Assembly (NCBI RefSeq): GCF_015354245.1
Contig: NZ_JADKYZ010000001.1
Coordinates: 620,001-684,000, forward strand
From: Diaphorobacter caeni
GTDB taxonomy: Bacteria; Pseudomonadota; Gammaproteobacteria; Burkholderiales; Burkholderiaceae_C
Direction: 5' to 3'
DNA length: 64,000 nt
The notes under the pieces are model-generated. The model had not been told where the DNA came from. It saw only the letters and a list, made by a program, of their open reading frames with translations, and did not search any database. Position numbers and translations under genes: made by a program. Below are positions 53,114 through 61,216 of the stretch, one piece after another. Position 1 is the stretch's first letter. Every line of letters begins with the position of its first letter.

Positions 53114-54112
53114 TCAGTGCGCGGCCGCCGCCTGAGGCTCGGATTCGACGTGCCTGATGAGGCGGCTGGTCCGCAGTCCGCGCAGCGACAGAAAACGGAT
53201 CATGGAGTCGAGCAGATCGTCGTCGGTGGCGAGCTCCAGCGTGTCGACGCGGGCCTGCGCGAGGCTGGCGCGCAGTTGGGCCTCCCGCTCTGCGGCCAGG
53301 CGCGCATAGCGTTTGCGAAAGCCGCTGCTGCGCGTGTCCACATGCAGGCGCTCGCCGGTCTCGGGATCGCTGAGCCAGACGAGACCGATGTCCGGCAGCT
53401 CGAGCTCGAGCGGATCGAGCAGCCGCACCGCGACCACGTCATGGCGCTCTGCCAGCCGCGCGAGCGGTTTCTCCCAGCCTGGATCGCTCATGAAATCGGA
53501 AACCAGAAACACCGTCGAGCGACGGCGCAGCAGGCCCTGCGCGGACTGCAGCAGGCGGTGCAGCTGGGTCGTTCCGGGCGTTCTTTCCGATGCGGCGGAG
53601 GGCGTCAGGATCGGTGCTCCTCCGCCCATCAGCATGTGCAGCAGCTGCAGCACATGCGCCCGGCTGCTGCGCGCGGGCAGGGCGCGATCTCGCGCGGCGC
53701 CGCCGTGCAGCACGGCACCCACGCGGTTGCCGCGCCGGGTGAACAGCCGCGCGAGCACGCCCGCAAAGCCGATGAGCTGGTCACGCTTGGTGCGACCGGG
53801 TGGGCCGAAATCCACCGACGCGCTCAGGTCCAGCAGAAACCAGGCGGTCATCTCGCGGTCCTCGGTGAACACGCGCACATGGGGCGTTCCGAGGCGCGCG
53901 GTGACGTTCCAGTCGATGTGGCGCACGTCGTCGTGCGGCTGGTATTCGCGCAGATCGGCCAGATCGATGCCGGTGCCGCGCATCAGCGTGCGGTAGTCGC
54001 CCTGCAGCAGCCCGTCGAGCCGCCGCAGCACGCGCCATTCGAGCCGCTGCAGCAGCTGCTCGGCGTTCCGCGTGACTGTGGTGGCCTCGGCGGGCTTGAC
54101 GCTATCAGGCAC
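53114..54112 (-). CDS. DUF58-domain protein
   Basis: A 332-residue DUF58 protein containing the family core RVLRRLDGLLQGDYRTLMRGTGIDLADLREYQPHDDVRHIDWNVTARLGTPHVRVFTEDREMTAWFLLDLSASVDFG. The segment after this resembles a degenerate VWA fold (DLSAS). Such proteins work with MoxR ATPases and VWA partners. It overlaps the moxR stop by 8 bases. Its function in detail is unknown. Confidence 0.9.
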   Translation of the reverse strand: MPDSVKPAEATTVTRNAEQLLQRLEWRVLRRLDGLLQGDYRTLMRGTGIDLADLREYQPHDDVRHIDWNVTARLGTPHVRVFTEDREMTAWFLLDLSASVDFGPPGRTKRDQLIGFAGVLARLFTRRGNRVGAVLHGGAARDRALPARSSRAHVLQLLHMLMGGGAPILTPSAASERTPGTTQLHRLLQSAQGLLRRRSTVFLVSDFMSDPGWEKPLARLAERHDVVAVRLLDPLELELPDIGLVWLSDPETGERLHVDTRSSGFRKRYARLAAEREAQLRASLAQARVDTLELATDDDLLDSMIRFLSLRGLRTSRLIRHVESEPQAAAAH

Positions 54113-55130
54113 GGCGTGCCTCCTTGTCGCTGATGTCGGCCGTGCGCGCCGGGGCGGGCAGGCGCACCAGAATCTGGTCGATCAGCGCATCGACGTTGCG
54201 GCCATCGGCCATGGCCTCGTAGGACAGCGAAATGCGGTGGCGCAGCACGTCGTGCGCGAGCTCCTTCAGGTCCTCGAGCAGCACGTAGCTGCGCCCGCGC
54301 ATCAGCGCCAGCGCCTGCGCACCTTCGGCCAGCGCGATCGTGGCGCGGGGACTGGCTCCGCAGGCGATGGCGCCGCTCAGGTCCTTGAGTCCGTAGATGC
54401 CCGGGTTGCGCGTGGCCGCCACCACCCGCACCGCATACTGCAGCAGCGAGGGGTCGACATAGACCTCGCGCGCCGCGCGCTGCAGCTGCGCGAGCTGCGT
54501 GGTGCTCGCCACGGCCTGCACGGTCACAGGGGGGGCGAGCGCGCGCTCGGCGATCACGAATTCCTCGTCCTCGCTCGGATAGCCGATCACCACCTTCATC
54601 ATGAAACGGTCCACCTGCGCCTCGGGCAGCGTGTAGGTGCCCTCGGTCTCGATGGGGTTCTGCGTGGCCATCACGAGAAACGGCTCGGCCACGCGGTGGG
54701 TCTCGCCCGCGATCGTCACCTGCCGCTCCTGCATCACCTCCAGCAGTGCGCTCTGCACCTTGGCGGGCGCGCGGTTGATCTCATCGGCCAGCAGCAGATG
54801 GGTGAACACCGGGCCGAGCGTGGTGCTGAACTCGCCGGTGCGCTGGTTGTACATGCGCGTGCCGATCAGGTCGGCGGGGACAAGGTCGGGCGTGAACTGG
54901 ATGCGGCGGAAGTCACCGTTGACGGTGGCCGCGAGCGTCTTGACGGTGAGCGTCTTGGCCAGACCCGGCACCCCCTCGACCAGCAGATGCCCCTGCGCGA
55001 GGATGGCGACCATCACGCGCTCCAGAAAGCGGTCCTGGCCGACGACGACGCGCTTGATCTCGTAGAGGATCTGCTCCATCAGCACGGCGGTCGGTGGGGT
55101 GGTGGGGCTGTGGGTCTCCATCGTGTTCAT
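54105..55130 (-). CDS. MoxR-family AAA+ ATPase
   Basis: A 341-residue AAA+ ATPase. It has Walker A GVPGLAKT (LLVEGVPGLAKTLTVKTLA), Walker B LLLADEINRAPAKVQSALLEVMQERQVTI, sensor 1 ATQNPIETEGTYTLPEAQVDRFMMK, and the C-terminal lid. MoxR proteins act as chaperones with VWA partners. It is the first gene of this operon. A second, CobS-type AAA+/VWA pair is encoded at 20-22.8 kb. Confidence 0.94.
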   Translation of the reverse strand: MNTMETHSPTTPPTAVLMEQILYEIKRVVVGQDRFLERVMVAILAQGHLLVEGVPGLAKTLTVKTLAATVNGDFRRIQFTPDLVPADLIGTRMYNQRTGEFSTTLGPVFTHLLLADEINRAPAKVQSALLEVMQERQVTIAGETHRVAEPFLVMATQNPIETEGTYTLPEAQVDRFMMKVVIGYPSEDEEFVIAERALAPPVTVQAVASTTQLAQLQRAAREVYVDPSLLQYAVRVVAATRNPGIYGLKDLSGAIACGASPRATIALAEGAQALALMRGRSYVLLEDLKELAHDVLRHRISLSYEAMADGRNVDALIDQILVRLPAPARTADISDKEARRA

Positions 55131-55155
55131 CCTTGCGCGCTGAATGGGCGCGGGT

Positions 55156-56094
55156 TCAGAAGGGGGGCGAGCCGAGCGCCTTGGCTGCGTTTTCTATGGG
55201 CACGGCAAAACCGATGCCCAGCGAGGTCCGTGACGAGGTCGGGTTGAGAATCGCGGTGACGATGCCGATGACCTCGCCGTCCATGGTGACCAGCGGCCCG
55301 CCGGAGTTTCCGGGGTTGGCCGCGGCGTCGAACTGGATCAGGTTGCGCAGCGTCTGCTTGCCTTCGGGCGACTGGAACTCGCGCTTGAAGCCCGAGAGCA
55401 CGCCCGCTGACACCGAAGGCCCAATGCCGAACGGAAAGCCGACCGCGATCACCTGATCGCCCGCGTTCAGGCCCTCGGTGGAACGCATGGCGGCGGCCTG
55501 CAGATCGTCGGGCGGCTCGGTGGCCTTGAGCACCGCGAGGTCGTTCTCCGGCTGGATGTTGATGACCTCGGCGTTGGAGGTGCTGCCGTCCGCGAACTGG
55601 ACCGCGATGCGGCGCGCGCCGTTGATCACGTGCAGGTTGGTGAGAATGACGCCGGTGTCCACCACCACCACGCCCGTGCCCTCGCCGCGCTCGACCTCGG
55701 TGCCGCGCTTGGTGCGGGCGTAGCTCACCACGTGCACGACCGATGGCGCGATCTTGGCGGCGGCTCTGGCGGTGGGCGAGGGGAGGGTCTGCGTCTGCAG
55801 CGTGCGCAGCACGGCCGCGTCGATGTCCTGCTGCGTGATTTGCTGCGGTGCACGATGCTTCTGGTCATGGACCCAGAAGCCGAGCATGGCCGCGTTCATC
55901 GCAAGCACGAGCGCCAGCAGCAGCCAGGCGACATGCGGGCGGCGGCGGGTGTGGGGGGAGGGGGGCTCGGCTGGTTCGGGGTTGGCCCGCGGGGGGCTCT
56001 CGTCCGCCGCGTCTGCGTCAGCGACCAGCGGCGTGTCCCCGGCGGCGGAGACAGGGGCGCGGCGTGAGCTGCTGTAACGGGCGATCCGGGGCAT
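55156..56094 (-). CDS. Membrane-anchored trypsin-like serine protease (S1C, HtrA/Deg type)
   Basis: A 312-residue protein with a proline-rich cytoplasmic N-terminus, one transmembrane helix (~58-80; VAWLLLALVLAMNAAMLGFWV), and a trypsin-like domain. The catalytic triad is His in LTNLHVINGA, Asp in PENDLAVLKA and Ser in AAANPGNSGGPL. No PDZ domain follows, unlike DegP. It probably acts in periplasmic quality control or signalling. ATG 56094 is used. It lies just upstream, on the same strand, of the MoxR-DUF58-VWA genes, with a short gap. Confidence 0.88.
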   Translation of the reverse strand: MPRIARYSSSRRAPVSAAGDTPLVADADAADESPPRANPEPAEPPSPHTRRRPHVAWLLLALVLAMNAAMLGFWVHDQKHRAPQQITQQDIDAAVLRTLQTQTLPSPTARAAAKIAPSVVHVVSYARTKRGTEVERGEGTGVVVVDTGVILTNLHVINGARRIAVQFADGSTSNAEVINIQPENDLAVLKATEPPDDLQAAAMRSTEGLNAGDQVIAVGFPFGIGPSVSAGVLSGFKREFQSPEGKQTLRNLIQFDAAANPGNSGGPLVTMDGEVIGIVTAILNPTSSRTSLGIGFAVPIENAAKALGSPPF

Positions 56095-56342
56095 GCGGCA
56101 CCTTTGCTGGCGGCCTCTGCGTCGTGCGAGCTGTGGCGCAGAGCCTCCTTCAAAGCAGTTAAGGAGAGTTTCTCGATGGCTTGAGAGCCACAGTAGCACG
56201 GATTCCCGGGGAGCGCACACCGAATTGGATTTCGTCTTACAAGGAGTGGTCCGATGTTGCGCGACTTCACATCATGGCATCTGCGATACGGCGGGAGACC
56301 CGGTGGCCGCCGATGCGTTCCGATCTGCGGCATCATTCCCCC

Positions 56343-57203
56343 ATGCAGACTGCACCCACCACTCCGTTCTGGATAGACACCCATTGCCATCTGGACGAAT
56401 TCGTCGTTCATGGCGGGCAGGAGCATGCCGATGCCATGCGCGCCGAAGCCCGCGGCGCAGGAGTGGCGCAGTGCGTGATACCGGCGGTCGAGCGCGGCAA
56501 CTGGCAGGCATCGCGCGAGGTCGCGCACCGCTGGGGCGACAGTTACGCGCTCGGCATTCATCCGCTGTACACCCCACGCGCCGAGCAGGGCGATCTGGCC
56601 GCGCTCGAGGCGGCGCTTGCCGAGGCGAGCCGCGATGCCCGGCTGGTGGCGGTGGGCGAAATCGGGCTGGACTATTTCGTTGCAGGCCTCGATCCGGCGC
56701 GGCAGGAGCATTTCTACCGCGCGCAGCTGCAACTGGCGCGGCGCTTCGATCTGCCGGTGATCCTGCACGTGCGCCGCTCGGCCGACCGGTTGCTCAAGCA
56801 TCTGCGCGAGGTGCCGGTGCAGGGCGGAATCGCCCATGCATTCAACGGCAGCCTGCAGCAGGCCGAGGCCTTCATCGCGATGGGCTTCAAACTTGGCTTT
56901 GGCGGTGCGCTGACGTTCGAGCGGGCGCTGCAGCTGCGGCGTCTGGCCGAGCAGTTGCCGCCCGAGGCACTGGTGCTTGAGACCGATGCGCCGGACATTC
57001 CACCCCACTGGCTCTACGTTACGGCCGAAGCGCGCGAGGCTGGCGTGCCGCAGGCGCGCAATGCGCCGGCGCAGTTGCCCCGGATCGGTGCGGTGCTGGC
57101 CGGGCTGCGCGGTATCGAGGCAAGCGAGATGGCGCGCATCAGCAGCGCCAACGCGGCAGCGGCGCTGCCACGGCTTGCGGCCTTGCTGGATGCGCGGCCA
57201 TGA
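56343..57203 (+). CDS. TatD-family metal-dependent hydrolase
   Basis: A 286-residue TatD-family TIM-barrel hydrolase. The metal ligands are in FWIDTHCHLDEF (H-x-H), VAVGEIGLDYF, VILHVRRSADRLLKHLRE, GGIAHAFNGSLQQAE and LVLETDAPDIPPHW. Members are DNases or phosphoesterases. ATG 56343 is used because upstream frame extensions lack a motif. The next gene overlaps its stop by 4 bases, so a coupled DNA-repair-like pair is plausible. Confidence 0.92.
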   Translation: MQTAPTTPFWIDTHCHLDEFVVHGGQEHADAMRAEARGAGVAQCVIPAVERGNWQASREVAHRWGDSYALGIHPLYTPRAEQGDLAALEAALAEASRDARLVAVGEIGLDYFVAGLDPARQEHFYRAQLQLARRFDLPVILHVRRSADRLLKHLREVPVQGGIAHAFNGSLQQAEAFIAMGFKLGFGGALTFERALQLRRLAEQLPPEALVLETDAPDIPPHWLYVTAEAREAGVPQARNAPAQLPRIGAVLAGLRGIEASEMARISSANAAAALPRLAALLDARP

Positions 57204-57736
57204 CGGGGTCGGTGCAGTCGCTGCTCACCGGCCTGCCGCCCCTGGTAAGCCCCGAGACCCGGGTGCTGGTGCTGGGCAGCTTTCCGGGCGTGGCCTCGCT
57301 GCGGGCGGCGCAGTACTACGGCCATCCGCAGAATCATTTCTGGAAGATTCTCGCGGCGCTCTGGCCCGGGCATCCCTTGCCCGACCGTGCGGACTATGCC
57401 GCGCGATGCCGGTGGCTGCTGGAGCGGCGTCTCGGCGTCTGGGACGTGTATGCCGCCTGCGAGCGCGAGGGCAGCCTGGATGCCGACATCCGCAACGCGC
57501 AGGTGAATGATTTTGCTGCGCTGCAAAAGCAGCTCCCGCACCTGTCCGCCATCGCCCACAATGGCGGGGAGAGCTTTCGCCACGCGAAGGCGGTTCGCAG
57601 GAGCATGGCTTTACACGACGATGACAGAATCGCTTCGCTGCGTTTGCCGTCCACGAGTGCGGCCAACGCGTCGCAGAGCTTTGAAAAGAAACTGAATGCC
57701 TGGCGCGAGGCGCTGGCATCCCATGGATTGGTGTGA
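57200..57736 (+). CDS. DNA-deoxyinosine glycosylase (UDG superfamily, HDG type)
   Basis: A 178-residue uracil-DNA-glycosylase-superfamily protein of the hypoxanthine-DNA glycosylase branch. It has motif 1 VLVLGSFPGVASLRAAQYYGHPQNHFWKIL, the NxxGGESF-like region AHNGGESFRHAK, and the C-terminal motif LPSTSAANASQSFEKKLNAW. It removes deaminated bases such as deoxyinosine from DNA. It starts with ATGA inside the TatD-family stop and overlaps the start of the following gene. Confidence 0.9.
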   Translation: MTGSVQSLLTGLPPLVSPETRVLVLGSFPGVASLRAAQYYGHPQNHFWKILAALWPGHPLPDRADYAARCRWLLERRLGVWDVYAACEREGSLDADIRNAQVNDFAALQKQLPHLSAIAHNGGESFRHAKAVRRSMALHDDDRIASLRLPSTSAANASQSFEKKLNAWREALASHGLV

Positions 57737-58520
57737 AGAGTTGACTACCCGAAAAAAACAAACCGCTGCCCCCCAACTGCCCGAGGTGAGCGTCTCCGAC
57801 GATGGCGTGGCGCGCTATCTTCATCTGGGCACGCCCTGGGTGCAGGGATCGATGAAGATGGCAGCGCCGTTCGAGATCGATCTCGAGTACGTGCAGCGCA
57901 TGATGGCCTGGCTGCTGTTCGTCGAGCCCGAGCGCGTGTCGCGCCGCCACGCGATGCAGCTGGGGCTGGGGGCAGGCGCGATCACCAAGTTCTGCGTGAA
58001 GAAGCTGCGCATGAAGAGCACGGTCATCGAGCTCAATCCGCAGGTCATCAGCGTCTGCCGCTCGTGGTTCAAGCTGCCGCCCGACAGCGCCAAGCTCGAG
58101 GTGGTGCTCGGCGATGCGGCCGAGGAGATCCGCAACGACAAATGGCTGGGCACGGTGGATGCGCTGGCGGTGGACCTGTATGACCACGACGCGGCGGCAC
58201 CGGTGCTCGACAGCGCCGAGTTCTACAAGGACTGCCGTGCGCTGCTCACCGACGATGGTGTGCTGACGGTGAACCTGTTCGGCCGCTCGTCGAGCTACGA
58301 GAGCAGCGTGGCCAAGCTCGCCGAGGCCTTTGGCGAAGACGCGCTCTGGTCCTTCAAGCCCACGCGCGAGGGCAATACCATCGTGCTCGCGCAGCGCACG
58401 CCCACCCGTCCGACTCGCGCCGAGCTGATGGCCAGAGCCGAGGAAGCCAAGACCCGCTGGGACCTTCCCGCGCCCAAATGGCTGCGCGTGTTCAAGCCGG
58501 TCAAAGTGGCGACGGAATGA
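57723..58520 (+). CDS. Spermidine synthase-like protein
   Basis: A 265-residue protein with a class I methyltransferase/spermidine-synthase fold: AMQLGLGAGAITKFCVKKLRMKSTVIELNPQVISVCRSWFKLP (nucleotide-binding glycine loop), LEVVLGDAAEEI and DALAVDLYDHDAAAP. It is distantly related to SpeE; polyamine synthesis is not assured. Its start overlaps the glycosylase gene end by 14 bases. A role in DNA repair context is not indicated by sequence. Confidence 0.8.
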   Translation: MDWCEELTTRKKQTAAPQLPEVSVSDDGVARYLHLGTPWVQGSMKMAAPFEIDLEYVQRMMAWLLFVEPERVSRRHAMQLGLGAGAITKFCVKKLRMKSTVIELNPQVISVCRSWFKLPPDSAKLEVVLGDAAEEIRNDKWLGTVDALAVDLYDHDAAAPVLDSAEFYKDCRALLTDDGVLTVNLFGRSSSYESSVAKLAEAFGEDALWSFKPTREGNTIVLAQRTPTRPTRAELMARAEEAKTRWDLPAPKWLRVFKPVKVATE

Positions 58521-58572
58521 GTGGCGGATGCATCAAGAGCCCATCGACAAGAACATGGAAAGAGAGCGGAAC

Positions 58573-60366
58573 ATGAGCACGATGACCGACACGAATGGAG
58601 CCCCTGCACGCGGCAGGCATGAGGGACCGCTCGACTGGCGCACCATCGTCAAGTGGCTGCGCCGGGAAGGCGTGATCGATGCCGAGATGGCCGAGCGCAC
58701 CATCGAGCGCTGCTCGCGCGCGGAGAGCGTGCAGCATCCGCTGGTGCGCCTTGGCAACGTGGGCATGGTGCGCGCGAGCGACGGAAAGCCGCTGGACACC
58801 TACATGCTCACCGAATACGTGGCGCAGCACAGCGACCTGCCGTATCTGCGCATCGATCCGCTGAAGGTCGACGTGGGCCGCGTGTCCGAGGCCATGAGCG
58901 CAAGCTACGCGGAGCGCCACAAGATCCTGCCGGTGCAGGCGTCGAATCTCGAGATCACGGTGGCGACGGCGGAGCCGTTCATCAGCGATTGGGTGGGCGA
59001 GGTCGAGCGCCAGTCGCGCCGCAAGGTCAAGCGGGTGATGGCCAATCCCGAGGACATCAAGCGCTACACGGCCGAGTTCTTCGCGCTCGCCAAATCCGTA
59101 TGGCAGGCGCAGAAGGCCGGAGGCAACGCGGCGAGCGGCAACTTCGAGCAGCTGGTGGAGCTGGGCAAGGCCAACAAGCAGCTCGACGCCAACGACCAGG
59201 GCGTGGTGCGGGTGGTGGACTGGCTCTGGCAATACGCCTTCGACCAGCGCGCATCGGACATTCACCTCGAGCCGCGACGCGAGCAGGGAGTGATCCGCTT
59301 TCGCATCGACGGCGTGCTGCACGTGGTCTACCAGATGCCGATGAGCGTGCTCAACGCCATGGTCGCGCGGGTGAAGCTGCTCGGCCGCATGGACGTGGTC
59401 GAGAAGCGCCGCCCGCAGGATGGCCGCATCAAGACCCGCAACCCCGGCGGCGACGAGGTCGAAATGCGTCTGTCGACGCTGCCCACGGCGTTCGGCGAAA
59501 AGATGGTGATGCGGATCTTCGATCCGGACAACACCGTCAAGGACCTGAGCGCGCTCGGCTTTCCGCCGCACGACGCGCAGCGCTGGGAGATGCTGGTCAA
59601 GCGTCCCCACGGCATCATTCTGGTGACGGGCCCCACGGGCTCGGGCAAGACGACGACGCTGTATTCAACGCTCAAGCGCATCGCTACCGAAGAGGTGAAC
59701 GTAAGCACGGTGGAAGACCCCATCGAAATGATCGAGGCGTCGTTCAACCAGACGCAGGTGCAGGCGCAGCTCGACTTCAACTTCGCCGAAGGTCTGCGCG
59801 CGTTGATGCGTCAGGACCCGGACATCATCATGGTCGGCGAAATCCGCGATCTGGAAACCGCTGAAATGGCGGTGCAGGCCGCGCTCACCGGCCACTTGGT
59901 GTTCTCGACCCTGCACACCAACGATGCGCCGAGCGCCGTCTCGCGCCTGATGGAGCTGGGCGTCGCTCCCTATCTCATCAACGCGACGTTGCTCGGAGTG
60001 CTGGCCCAGCGACTGGTGCGAACACTGTGCAAGGAGTGCAAGGTGCCTGACGAGGCGGCGGCGCCCGAGGCGCTGGCCGAGGTCATCAAGCCCTGGAAGT
60101 TCAACGGCGAGTACCGGGCCTACAAGCCGGTCGGTTGTCTTGAATGCCGGATGACGGGTTTCCGTGGGCGCATGGGCCTGTATGAACTGCTGACGGTGAG
60201 TGAGGAACTCAAGGACCAGATCAACCAGTCACCGTCCATTGACCGCATCCGCCGCCAGGGCGTGAAGGATGGCATGCGCCCACTGCGGCTCGCGGGCGCG
60301 ATGCGCGCTGCCGAGGGCGTGACGACGATGGACGAGGTCATCGCGGCGACTCCGCCGCTGGAGTGA
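58573..60366 (+). CDS. GspE/PilB-type secretion ATPase
   Basis: A 597-residue assembly ATPase. It has an N-terminal GspE_N region (~60-190), then the ATPase core with Walker A GPTGSGKTT (VTGPTGSGKTTTLYSTLKRI), Asp box STVEDPIEM, Walker B LRALMRQDPDIIMVGEIRDLETAEMAVQAALTGHLVFSTLHTNDA, and the C-terminal zinc motif C-x-x-C...C-x-x-C (TLCKECK...VGCLECRM). It powers type II secretion or type IV pilus extension. ATG 58573 with GAGAGCGGA upstream is used; ATG 58528 and 58555 are in frame. No other secretion genes lie around it. Confidence 0.92.
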   Translation: MSTMTDTNGAPARGRHEGPLDWRTIVKWLRREGVIDAEMAERTIERCSRAESVQHPLVRLGNVGMVRASDGKPLDTYMLTEYVAQHSDLPYLRIDPLKVDVGRVSEAMSASYAERHKILPVQASNLEITVATAEPFISDWVGEVERQSRRKVKRVMANPEDIKRYTAEFFALAKSVWQAQKAGGNAASGNFEQLVELGKANKQLDANDQGVVRVVDWLWQYAFDQRASDIHLEPRREQGVIRFRIDGVLHVVYQMPMSVLNAMVARVKLLGRMDVVEKRRPQDGRIKTRNPGGDEVEMRLSTLPTAFGEKMVMRIFDPDNTVKDLSALGFPPHDAQRWEMLVKRPHGIILVTGPTGSGKTTTLYSTLKRIATEEVNVSTVEDPIEMIEASFNQTQVQAQLDFNFAEGLRALMRQDPDIIMVGEIRDLETAEMAVQAALTGHLVFSTLHTNDAPSAVSRLMELGVAPYLINATLLGVLAQRLVRTLCKECKVPDEAAAPEALAEVIKPWKFNGEYRAYKPVGCLECRMTGFRGRMGLYELLTVSEELKDQINQSPSIDRIRRQGVKDGMRPLRLAGAMRAAEGVTTMDEVIAATPPLE

Positions 60367-60402
60367 TCACGGCGAGGCCGCAGGCCGAGAGAGTGCAGCA
60401 GG

Positions 60403-60442
60403 AACGCCGTGTTGGTGAAACCAACGCGGCGTTTGTTTTTTC
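60403..60442 (+). terminator. Intrinsic terminator of the GspE/PilB gene
   Basis: AACGCCG.GTTGGT pairs with ACCAAC.CGGCGTT around GAA, followed by TGTTTTTTCG. Confidence 0.93.
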
Positions 60443-60634
60443 GCAATCGAGCCTTTCGCAAATCCGAGCGCGAACCTGCGGAATAGGGGCACGAAGGTTT
60501 GAATGATTCGTCAGCGAGCTTGTCGATGTCGCTTCGTCTCGCAGGAGAGCTGCGTGTTACTACGTAGCTTATCCAGCAGTGCAACACGCTCGCAGGCCGC
60601 TTGTCTCTTAGGGAAAACTTGTATCCGGGTGTAG

Positions 60635-60667
60635 GTGGAATCCACATCGATTTGCACTGACGTGCAA
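60635..60667. promoter_or_regulatory. Candidate operators upstream of tctB
   Basis: Two symmetric sites, GTGGA-A-TCCAC (60635-60645) and TTGCAC-TGAC-GTGCAA (60652-60667), lie 45-77 bases before the tctB start. The remaining part of the 345-base gap from 60367 shows no gene besides the terminator. No regulator gene is adjacent. Confidence 0.45.
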
Positions 60668-60711
60668 CTGACAATCCGCTGGTCGTTATCCTTTTCTCGG
60701 GAGACTTGTTT

Positions 60712-61200
60712 GTGAAAATAAAGAGCCAGAAAGATTTCTTTGCCGGCCTGATGTTCCTTGCCGTCGGAGGTGGTTTCGCCTGGGGCGCCACTACGTACAG
60801 CGTGGGTTCGGGCGCCCGTATGGGCCCGGGCTATTTCCCGCTGCTGCTGGGCGTCATTCTTGCCATCATCGGCGCCATCATCATGTTCAAGGCCACCGTG
60901 GTCGAGACCGAAGGTGGTGACCCAGTCGGCAAGTGGGCATGGAGGCAGATCGTCTTCATCATCGGTGCCAACCTGGTGTTCGGTCTGCTGCTGGCGGGCC
61001 TGCCTTCCGTGGGCATCCCGGCCATGGGCCTGATCATCGCCATCTACGGCCTGACCTTCATGGCCAGCCTGGCGGGCAGTACCTTCAATTTCAAGGAAGT
61101 GTTCATCCTCGCAACCGTGCTCGCCGCAGGCAGCTATGTGGCGTTCGTGTGGGCGCTCAACCTGCAATTCCCTGTGTGGCCTAGCTTCATTGCGGGTTGA
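60712..61200 (+). CDS. tctB: Tripartite tricarboxylate transporter small membrane subunit TctB
   Basis: A 162-residue protein with four predicted helices (DFFAGLMFLAVGGGFAWGATTYSVGSGARMGPGYFPLLLGVILAIIGAIIMFKA...), the DUF1468/TctB family pattern. GTG 60712 has GGGAGA 7 bases upstream; a TTG at 60706 is too close to it. With TctA it forms the membrane part of a secondary carrier for tricarboxylates or other organic acids. No TctC gene is adjacent. Confidence 0.9.
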   Translation: MKIKSQKDFFAGLMFLAVGGGFAWGATTYSVGSGARMGPGYFPLLLGVILAIIGAIIMFKATVVETEGGDPVGKWAWRQIVFIIGANLVFGLLLAGLPSVGIPAMGLIIAIYGLTFMASLAGSTFNFKEVFILATVLAAGSYVAFVWALNLQFPVWPSFIAG

Positions 61201-61216
61201 TTGGAGACACTAGAAC

